A stretch of 5,674 nt of DNA from assembly GCA_913062745.1 (NCBI GenBank), contig CAJXXJ010000284.1:1-5674 (forward strand), written 5' to 3'. The notes beneath the pieces were generated by a model. The model worked only from the letters and a program-made list of their open reading frames with translations, had not been told where the DNA came from and searched no databases. This stretch comes from an uncultured Phaeodactylibacter sp. (GTDB taxonomy: Bacteria > Bacteroidota > Bacteroidia > Chitinophagales > Saprospiraceae). A program made the position numbers and the translations under genes. This document shows, piece by piece, positions 1 to 4,512 of the stretch. Position 1 is the stretch's first letter. Every line of letters starts with the position of its first letter.

Positions 1-1054
1 AATTGTCGAAGCCGACGAAGTAAAGCCCTTCCCATTCGGCATCGCCCACACAGCTTTTGGGCAGCTGATCGGCGTTGAAGAAAGAGCGGCCTGCGGGAGG
101 CAAACAGTCAGCCAGCCGCGCCTCGTAGCCGGTGGCCAGGATCACGGTATCGAAGTCGTACTCCTGCCCGTTGGCAAATACCGCTCCGGTGGGCGTAAAG
201 TGGCTAATGCCGGGCACGACCCTGATTTTCCCCTTTTTGATCTGCTCCACCGTCCCGATGTCGATCACCGGTGTTTTGCCGGTTTCGCGCAGTGGGCGGG
301 CGGGGGGTATCCCGGACGGCTGAAGGCCGAAGGGTTTCAAATTGCCAAAAGCGAGGTGCTGCACGCGCTGCCCGATCCAGTCGCCCAGCCAGTTGGGCAG
401 CTTGGCCAGCAGGAAAGCGGTTTGCTGTGTGGGCCGGCCGAGGAAGTCGCGCGGCACGATATTCACCGGGCTGCGCACCGCGAGCAAGGTGGGGATGCCC
501 TGCTCGCTCAGATCGAGGGCAATTTCTGCCCCGGTATTGCCCATGCCGACTACCAATACCCGGTCACTGCGGAAAGGCGAGGGCTCCCGGTACTCGCGGC
601 TGTGCAGTATGATGCCCCCAAACTGTTCCTGCCCTTCAAACTGCGGGCGGCGCGGTATGCGGTTGACGCCGGTGGCCAGCACCACGTGGCGGGCTTCAAA
701 TTCAGCGCCGTTGGTACAGCGGGCGTGCCACTTGCTGCCGCTGCGCTCCAGCTGCTGCAGCTCATGCCCAAATTGCGGCTCGATACGGAATTTTTTGGCG
801 TAAGCCTCCAGATAATCCACCAGCTGCTGCCGGGATACGTACTGTGGGTAGTGTTCCGGAAACGGCAGGTGCGGCAGGTGGGAATGCTCCCGGACCGTAT
901 GCAGGTGCAGCCGCCGGTAGTGGTGGTGCCAGGCGTGGCCAACCTCCTGGCTCTTTTCCAGTATATCAAAAGGCAGGCCCGCTTTGCGCAGGCGGCCCGC
1001 TACGGCAAGCCCGGCGGGCCCGGCGCCTACGATGAGGGTGTGCGTCCGTTTCAT
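1..1054 (-). CDS. YUCCA-type flavin-containing monooxygenase (NAD(P)H/FAD), C-terminus cut by the window edge
   Basis: The reading frame is open from the ATG at 1054-1052 to the left edge: 351 complete codons, with the C-terminus missing. The FAD Rossmann motif GAGPAG is at residues 10-15, with Glu33 ending the second strand. The FMO fingerprint FxGxxxHxxxY is at 145-155 (FGGIILHSREY), the NADPH Rossmann motif GMGNTG at 170-175, and the late ATGY motif at 307-310. The stretch reading GKTPVIDIG...KIRVVPGI closely resembles plant YUCCA proteins, as does the FPEHYPQY segment near residue 65. YUCCA enzymes are about 400 residues long, so perhaps 50 residues are lost. Family members oxygenate soft nucleophiles or 2-oxo acids using FAD, NADPH and O2; plant YUCCAs convert indole-3-pyruvate to indole-3-acetate. 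The substrate here is unknown. The start overlaps the stop of the upstream thioesterase (ATGA) and has no Shine-Dalgarno, so translational coupling is likely. A Baeyer-Villiger enzyme is less likely because the fingerprint ends in Tyr, not Trp-Pro. Confidence 0.9.
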   Translation of the reverse strand, partial: MKRTHTLIVGAGPAGLAVAGRLRKAGLPFDILEKSQEVGHAWHHHYRRLHLHTVREHSHLPHLPFPEHYPQYVSRQQLVDYLEAYAKKFRIEPQFGHELQQLERSGSKWHARCTNGAEFEARHVVLATGVNRIPRRPQFEGQEQFGGIILHSREYREPSPFRSDRVLVVGMGNTGAEIALDLSEQGIPTLLAVRSPVNIVPRDFLGRPTQQTAFLLAKLPNWLGDWIGQRVQHLAFGNLKPFGLQPSGIPPARPLRETGKTPVIDIGTVEQIKKGKIRVVPGISHFTPTGAVFANGQEYDFDTVILATGYEARLADCLPPAGRSFFNADQLPKSCVGDAEWEGLYFVGFDN

Positions 1055-1509
1055 GGCGTTGATGCTTTTTGTTCCAATTGGTGAATGCCGTCGCGCAGCA
1101 CGTCCGGAACAGGCGCTTTTCGCTGATGCCGGTAGTCATAGGTTACAATCGTCGCATTGGCAATCGCCACCAGGCGGCGGTGCTTTTTGCTGTACATATG
1201 GCAGTGCATGATAAAGCGGTCTTCCTGCATCTCGGTCACTTTGATGCCGAGGGTAATCTGATCCGGGTAAGTCACCGGCCGCAGGTACTTGCAATCCTGT
1301 TTAGCCAGGATGACGCCGGGCCAGTCGTCCTTATCTTCTTCCATTACGATGGGGTAATGGAGCTCGTCCAGATAGACCACACGGGCGTGTTCAAACCACC
1401 GCAGGTAGACCACATTATTGACGTGGCCTGCGGCGTCCATTTCTCCCCACTGAACAGTGATTTTCGTTTTGACCGGAAAGCCGGCTAATGCCTTTTTCGC
1501 TGATGTCAT
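1051..1509 (-). CDS. Hotdog-fold acyl-CoA thioesterase (4-hydroxybenzoyl-CoA thioesterase / YbgC-FadM type)
   Basis: This 152-residue protein is a normal length for single-domain 4HBT-type thioesterases. The family signature is at residues 20-43: QWGEMDAAGHVNNVVYLRWF followed by EHAR. Asp25 is in the position of the catalytic aspartate, and GHVNN (28-32) opens the central hotdog helix. Such enzymes hydrolyse acyl-CoA or acyl-ACP thioesters in the cytoplasm, usually as dimers or tetramers; the specificity cannot be read from sequence. The ATG at 1509-1507 is the natural start for this family. No Shine-Dalgarno precedes it. Instead an AT-rich stretch and a G10 run (minus strand) lie 22-31 bases upstream. 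Its TGA stop overlaps the start of the flavin monooxygenase by 4 bp, so the two genes form an operon and may handle related substrates, for example clearing a CoA ester or supplying the free acid. That link is inference. Confidence 0.9.
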   Translation of the reverse strand: MTSAKKALAGFPVKTKITVQWGEMDAAGHVNNVVYLRWFEHARVVYLDELHYPIVMEEDKDDWPGVILAKQDCKYLRPVTYPDQITLGIKVTEMQEDRFIMHCHMYSKKHRRLVAIANATIVTYDYRHQRKAPVPDVLRDGIHQLEQKASTP

Positions 1510-1514
1510 GAATT

Positions 1515-1556
1515 CAAAATATAGTGGGCTCCCCCCCCCCGCCTGCTCTTTTCAAA
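1515..1556 (-). promoter_or_regulatory. Possible Bacteroidota-type promoter of the thioesterase-monooxygenase unit, with a G10 tract in its spacer
   Basis: On the minus strand TATATTTTG (1523-1515) resembles the -7 consensus TAnnTTTG with one extra base. TTTG (1556-1553) resembles the -33 element. The gap between them is 29 nt, too long for the usual 19-21 nt. It contains ten consecutive G residues (1540-1531). The -7-like element lies only 5 nt from the ATG, so a transcript would be leaderless or nearly so. The match is imperfect and untested. Confidence 0.25.
1531..1540. repeat. Homopolymer C10 (plus strand) / G10 (minus strand) tract
   Basis: Ten consecutive C residues lie in the divergent intergenic region, 22-31 bases upstream of the thioesterase start. 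It is the longest homopolymer run I noticed in the window. Tracts of this length are prone to slipped-strand length change. The left flank GGCTCCCC (1527-1534, using the first four C residues) has a perfect inverted copy, GGGGAGCC, at 1574-1581. Confidence 0.9.
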
Positions 1557-1650
1557 CGGGTGCAGAGAAGAGAGGGGAGCCAATGTTGATTTCTGTTGAG
1601 CCCCCAATATAGGATTTCCCCGGCAGTACGGGAATAATACCGGGCTGCTC

Positions 1651-1681
1651 TTTCGCAGGTAGCAATTCGTGCGTATATTGC
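1651..1681 (+). promoter_or_regulatory. Possible promoter of the nucleotidyltransferase gene
   Basis: TTTC (1651-1654), a 19-nt spacer, then TATATTGC (1674-1681) approximate the Bacteroidota TTTG / TAnnTTTG pattern with one mismatch in the -33 element and two in the -7 element. The -7-like element ends 4 nt before the ATG at 1686, implying a leaderless or very short-leader mRNA. This agrees with the absence of a Shine-Dalgarno. An inverted repeat, CCCGG (1619-1623) with CCGGG (1640-1644), sits just upstream and could be a regulator site, but it is short. Confidence 0.3.
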
Positions 1682-1685
1682 CCAT

Positions 1686-2693
1686 ATGAAAGCAATAATC
1701 CCTGTAGCCGGGGCAGGTACAAGACTCCGCCCTCTGACGTATACCCAACCGAAACCGCTCATCCCTGTAGCGGGCAAACCGATTATTTCCTTCATCATCG
1801 ATCAGCTGGTGGAACTGGGGGTTACGGACTTTATCTTCATCATTGGCTACCTGGGCGAAAAGATCAAAAACTACGTCGACAAACAGTATCCGGGCATCAA
1901 CCGGGAGTACATCACGCAGGAAGTGCGGCTGGGCTCCGGCCACGCGATCTGGGCAGCCCGCGACTCGGTGCGGCCGGATGAGGAAGTGGTCATTTTCTTT
2001 GGCGATACCATACTGGATGTCGACTTCGAGCGGGTGATCAACAGCGAGCATTCCTGCCTCTGCGTCAAAAAAGTACAGGACCCGCGCAATTTCGGCGTCG
2101 TAGAGTACGGCCGGGACGGGCGCATCAAGCGGGTAGTCGAAAAGCCGCGCATTCCCAAGTCTGACATGGCGATGGTAGGCTTTTACAAAATCAAAAAGGC
2201 CGGGGCGCTGATGCAGGCCCTGGGCTTCAACATCAGCCACAATATGCGCTCCAACGGCGAGTTTCCCCTGACGGATGCCTTTATGCGCATGATTGAAAAA
2301 GGCTCAGAATTTACCACGGTGGTGGTGGACAACTGGTTTGACTGCGGTAAAAAAGAAGTGCTGCTCGATACCAATGCCGCCTTCCTGGACCGGGCGGGCT
2401 ACGCTTCGGAAAACTTGCCGGAATACAGCAATACCATCATCATACACCCGGTCAGCATCGGGAATAACTGCAAGATTTCCAACTCCATCATCGGGCCGCA
2501 CGTCACCATCGGCAACAACGCCCGCATTAGCCATACCATCATCCGCGACTCCATCATCGGCAACTACGCCCACATTAAAGAAGTTATCCTGCAGCGTTCC
2601 GTGGTGGGCAACGACACAGCCATCACCGGCTTGCGCCAAAGCCTGAACCTGGGCGACAATACCGAAATCGATTTTAGCCTGCCCCGCTCCTGA
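1686..2693 (+). CDS. Sugar-1-phosphate nucleotidyltransferase with left-handed beta-helix C-terminus (RmlA / mannose-1-P guanylyltransferase-like)
   Basis: The 335-residue protein transfers a nucleotidyl group from an NTP to a sugar-1-phosphate, releasing pyrophosphate and giving an NDP-sugar for polysaccharide or glycan synthesis. The N-terminal Rossmann-like domain (about 1-235) carries the signature GAGTRLRPLT (9-18) with Lys23. It also has LGSGHA (82-87), the metal-binding Asp107 in GDT, EKP (152-154) and a second metal Asp219 in WFDCG. The C-terminal domain (about 248-315) is a hexapeptide-repeat beta-helix with turns such as HPVSIG, NSIIGP, VTIGNN and DSIIGN. At DNA level it includes a 13-nt duplication (2482-2494 and 2548-2560). 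This two-domain form matches long glucose-1-phosphate thymidylyltransferases and mannose-1-phosphate guanylyltransferases; base and sugar specificity cannot be settled here. The start is fixed by the family N-terminus MKAIIPVAGAGTRLRP. A terminator follows the stop, so it appears to be a single-gene unit. Confidence 0.93.
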   Translation: MKAIIPVAGAGTRLRPLTYTQPKPLIPVAGKPIISFIIDQLVELGVTDFIFIIGYLGEKIKNYVDKQYPGINREYITQEVRLGSGHAIWAARDSVRPDEEVVIFFGDTILDVDFERVINSEHSCLCVKKVQDPRNFGVVEYGRDGRIKRVVEKPRIPKSDMAMVGFYKIKKAGALMQALGFNISHNMRSNGEFPLTDAFMRMIEKGSEFTTVVVDNWFDCGKKEVLLDTNAAFLDRAGYASENLPEYSNTIIIHPVSIGNNCKISNSIIGPHVTIGNNARISHTIIRDSIIGNYAHIKEVILQRSVVGNDTAITGLRQSLNLGDNTEIDFSLPRS

Positions 2694-2717
2694 AATTGTC
2701 AGCGGAATGTCAAAGAA

Positions 2718-2737
2718 GCCGGGTAAGCCCGGTTTTT
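2718..2737 (+). terminator. Rho-independent terminator of the nucleotidyltransferase gene
   Basis: CCGGG (2719-2723), loop TAAG (2724-2727) and CCCGG (2728-2732) form a perfect 5-bp GC stem, extendable by a G-T pair (2718 with 2733). Five T residues follow (2733-2737). It begins 25 bases past the stop codon. It separates this gene from the terC-like gene on the same strand. A weaker hairpin, GCC (2774-2776) with GGC (2781-2783), followed by T5 at 2786-2790, may act as a backup. Confidence 0.8.
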
Positions 2738-2787
2738 GAGTATCCATTTGGCCGGTGGTGCGTTTCATCAACTGCCTGAAGGCTGTT

Positions 2788-2816
2788 TTTGAACAACTTG
2801 CGCTTCAGTATTTTTC
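2788..2816 (+). promoter_or_regulatory. Probable promoter of the terC-like gene
   Basis: TTTG (2788-2791), a 17-nt spacer and TATTTTTC (2809-2816) match the Bacteroidota -33/-7 pattern with one mismatch in the -7 element. Transcription would begin near 2820-2823, giving a leader of about 18 nt to the TTG start or about 48 nt to the ATG at 2870. The position after the terminator supports an independent transcription unit. Confidence 0.4.
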
Positions 2817-2830
2817 CTTAAAAGAAAACA

Positions 2831-2847
2831 GGAGCCCCATTGGCTCC
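2831..2847 (+). promoter_or_regulatory. Hairpin enclosing the Shine-Dalgarno and TTG start of the terC-like gene
   Basis: GGAGCC (2831-2836) and GGCTCC (2842-2847) are perfect inverted copies separated by CCATT (2837-2841). In RNA they form a 6-bp, GC-rich stem with a 5-nt loop. The 5' arm contains most of the AGGAG Shine-Dalgarno (2830-2834). The TTG codon (2840-2842) spans the loop and the first base of the 3' arm. Folding would hide the initiation region. Whether it regulates anything is inference. Confidence 0.5.
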
Positions 2848-3865
2848 GGCAAAAGCACAACTGCAATTCATGGCCATTTGGATCGGCTTCCTCCTACTTG
2901 TTTGTTTACTGCTCGCCCTTGACCTCGGTGTATTCAACCGAGTCCCGCACGCCATTTCCACCAAAGAAGCACTCGGCTGGACGAGCTTCTGGATTGCGCT
3001 GTCGCTGCTCTTCAGCTTTGCGATTTACTACCTGTACGAGTACGAGCTGGTGGCCAACTCCTCCGGGCTGAGCAGCAGGGATGCGGTCATGAAATACCTC
3101 ACCGGCTATCTGGTGGAAAAGTCCCTGAGCCTGGACAACATCTTCGTCATTGCCATGATTTTCACCTACTTCAATGTGCCGCAGAAGTATCAGCACCGGG
3201 TGCTGTTCTGGGGTATTTTGGGCGCGCTGATCTTCCGGGGGATTATGATTTTTCTGGGGGTGATTCTGATTACGAAATTCTCCTGGCTGACCTACGTGTT
3301 TGGCGTCTTCCTCCTGTACTCTGCCTACAAAATGTGGAGCTCCAACGACAGTGTCCACCCCAATCAAAACCCCATCATCAAATACGTGAGCCGGCTATTC
3401 CCGGTCACCAAAGAGTTCCACGGCGAAAGCTTCTTCGTGCGCCGCAAGCACATCCTTGCCGCCACGCCGCTGTTCATCGCCCTGCTCGTGGTAGAGACGA
3501 CGGATATCATGTTTGCCTTTGACAGCATACCGGCTATCTTCGCCATTACCACGGATCCGTTTATCGTATTCACCTCCAATATATTTGCCATCCTCGGCCT
3601 GCGCTCGCTGTACTTTGTGCTGGCCTCCGTGCTCGACAAATTCAAATACCTGCAGCACGCGCTTGTGTTCATCCTGGCCTACGTTGGCGTCAAGATGCTG
3701 CTCGTCCACCATGTCCACATCCCGGAATGGCTGTCGCTCTCAGTCATCATCGTCTCCCTGACTGCCGGCGTGCTCGTTTCTATGTACAAACAGCCGAAAC
3801 AGCCGCAGGACGATACGCCCAAAACGCCGGAGGAAGCAGTGGCGGAAGCCTCGGAAGAGCGGTAA
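2840..3865 (+). CDS. terC: TerC/Alx-family integral membrane protein (metal ion homeostasis)
   Basis: The 341-residue protein is close to the usual Alx length. Numbered from TTG, about nine hydrophobic segments are visible, near residues 11-31, 46-65, 98-112, 121-143, 148-163, 206-236, 241-262, 271-289 and 298-315. Family hallmarks are LALDLGVF (25-32), LVEKSLSLDNIFVI (91-104, with Glu93, Asp99 and Asn100) and VVETTDIMFAFDSIPA (217-232, with Glu219, Asp222 and Asp228). These buried acidic residues are thought to bind metal. Alx of Escherichia coli and Bacillus YkoY-type relatives act in manganese export or metal delivery to secreted proteins. The tellurite label is historical and no ter cluster is present. 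The C-terminal tail (317-341) is polar, acidic and proline-rich. TTG is chosen because AGGAG (2830-2834) lies 5 nt upstream, the only convincing Shine-Dalgarno in the window. ATG at 2870, ten codons later, fits the family N-terminus equally well but lacks one. The stop abuts the stop of the convergent gene. Confidence 0.9.
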   Translation: MAPAKAQLQFMAIWIGFLLLVCLLLALDLGVFNRVPHAISTKEALGWTSFWIALSLLFSFAIYYLYEYELVANSSGLSSRDAVMKYLTGYLVEKSLSLDNIFVIAMIFTYFNVPQKYQHRVLFWGILGALIFRGIMIFLGVILITKFSWLTYVFGVFLLYSAYKMWSSNDSVHPNQNPIIKYVSRLFPVTKEFHGESFFVRRKHILAATPLFIALLVVETTDIMFAFDSIPAIFAITTDPFIVFTSNIFAILGLRSLYFVLASVLDKFKYLQHALVFILAYVGVKMLLVHHVHIPEWLSLSVIIVSLTAGVLVSMYKQPKQPQDDTPKTPEEAVAEASEER

Positions 3866-4300
3866 TTATACCAAAAGCACATCTTTGACCACTCCCCATA
3901 CCGCGAAGTCCATATCCGGTTCGAGGAGCACGGTTTCCTCGTCGGACTGCAGATAAACTTCTTCCCCCTTCATGAGCAGGCGGCGCAGCGTGAACTCGCC
4001 TTCGTAGTAAGCGACGATGACCTGACTGTGCCTTGGCGTGGCGTGCCGGTCTACGATCGCGATGTCTCCGGGCTCGTAGCCAGCGCTCTGCAGCACATCC
4101 GAAGATATTTGCACAAAAAAAGTATGCGCCGGGTTGCGGATGAGTGCGCGGCTCAGGTCGAACCGCATGAAGCGGTACTCTTCTCCGGGCAGCGGAAAGT
4201 TTTTGCCGTCCCCCTCATTGATCCGCAGATAGGGGGTCATTTCATCCATAGCCACTACGGGCACCGTCTGATAAGCCTCGAAGGCGATTGCATCCACCAT
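3866..4300 (-). CDS. UmuD-like S24-family protein with both catalytic residues replaced (predicted pseudoprotease)
   Basis: The 144-residue protein is about the length of Escherichia coli UmuD (139). It aligns without large gaps: FPLPGEEY (35-42) with FPSPAADY, FDLSRALIRNPAHTFFV (47-63) with the IDLNQLLIQHPSATYFV region, GDIAIVD (78-84) with GDLLIVD, and GEFTLRRL (101-108) with GEFTVKKL, then a C-terminal FAVWGVVKDV. UmuD is an S24 Ser-Lys autoprotease that trims its N-terminus after RecA stimulation and then serves DNA polymerase V. Here GDSM is replaced by SDVL (67-70), putting Val69 at the nucleophile position. Arg106 replaces the general-base lysine. Lys33-Asn34 replaces the Cys-Gly cleavage site. 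The N-terminal arm is retained but has no DNA-binding helix-turn-helix, so it is not a LexA repressor. It is monocistronic, without umuC nearby. No frameshift is seen, so it looks maintained. Family membership is solid; function is unknown. It may be an uncleavable regulator of a polymerase or a binding partner for another S24 protein. Confidence 0.85.
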   Translation of the reverse strand: MVDAIAFEAYQTVPVVAMDEMTPYLRINEGDGKNFPLPGEEYRFMRFDLSRALIRNPAHTFFVQISSDVLQSAGYEPGDIAIVDRHATPRHSQVIVAYYEGEFTLRRLLMKGEEVYLQSDEETVLLEPDMDFAVWGVVKDVLLV

Positions 4301-4321
4301 GTTTGCGTTGTTTTTTATTTA

Positions 4322-4352
4322 CAATTTTAAACACAAATAATTTTATATTCAA
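4322..4352 (-). promoter_or_regulatory. Possible promoter of the UmuD-like gene
   Basis: On the minus strand TTG (4352-4350), a 20-nt spacer and TAAAATTG (4329-4322) approximate the Bacteroidota consensus with one mismatch in the -7 element. They lie in a strongly AT-rich block (about 4308-4377). A leader of roughly 15 nt would follow, with no Shine-Dalgarno but an A-rich stretch before the ATG. No palindromic SOS-box-like operator is evident in this block. Confidence 0.35.
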
Positions 4353-4424
4353 GCTTTTGTTTCACTTTATTTTTCCACAGCGCAGGGCGGGCGGCCAGCG
4401 CTGTATTTTCAGCCCGACTTTATT

Positions 4425-4432
4425 TATCTTCG
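4425..4432 (+). promoter_or_regulatory. Possible -7 promoter element of transketolase
   Basis: TATCTTCG matches TAnnTTTG with one mismatch and lies about 80 bases upstream of the transketolase ATG. I could not find a convincing -33 partner at the usual spacing; the nearest candidate, TTTC at 4407-4410, is only 14 nt away. The call is weak. Confidence 0.2.
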
Positions 4433-4442
4433 GGCGCAGATA

Positions 4443-4475
4443 GGCATGCCCCACCCGAACAAACCCGGGGGTGCC
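4443..4475 (+). other. Inverted repeat in the transketolase leader
   Basis: GGCA (4443-4446) pairs with TGCC (4472-4475), and CCCC (4449-4452) pairs with GGGG (4468-4471). This gives 8 bp with a 2-nt bulge and a 15-nt loop. If the transcript begins near 4437 it would be at the 5' end of the transketolase leader. A short T4 run follows three bases after CCGCC-type sequence, too weak to call an attenuator. Confidence 0.3.
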
Positions 4476-4512
4476 GCCTTTTCAACACAAAACCGAAAAC
4501 AGACAATCACAC

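Noticed and set aside
200..1084. Plus-strand 294-codon open frame opposite the flavin monooxygenase
   Set aside because: It is fully antisense to a gene with unmistakable FAD/NADPH motifs, its product shows no recognisable domain, and it is explained by high GC at third positions.
1069..1488. Plus-strand 139-codon open frame opposite the thioesterase
   Set aside because: It mirrors the hotdog-fold gene, which has a clear family signature; no motif or start signal supports the opposite strand.
1527..1581. Invertible promoter of the Bacteroides capsule type
   Set aside because: The inverted repeats are only 8 bp, shorter than known invertible-promoter arms, and no recombinase gene is visible in the window.
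1506..2240. Minus-strand 244-codon open frame through the intergenic region and nucleotidyltransferase
   Set aside because: It crosses a promoter region and lies antisense to the well-supported nucleotidyltransferase; it has no family motifs.
2304..2771. Minus-strand 155-codon open frame opposite the beta-helix domain
   Set aside because: Its repetitive V/D/G-rich product is the antisense image of the hexapeptide repeats, not a real repeat protein.
2694..2839. yybP-ykoY-type manganese riboswitch before the terC-like gene
   Set aside because: The conserved loop sequences are not visible, and the space between the terminator and the start is too short for the full structure; only the small start-site hairpin is supported.
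4301..4380. SOS/LexA operator upstream of the UmuD-like gene
   Set aside because: Only loose AT-rich symmetry around TTTAAA is present, and the arms do not match as inverted repeats.
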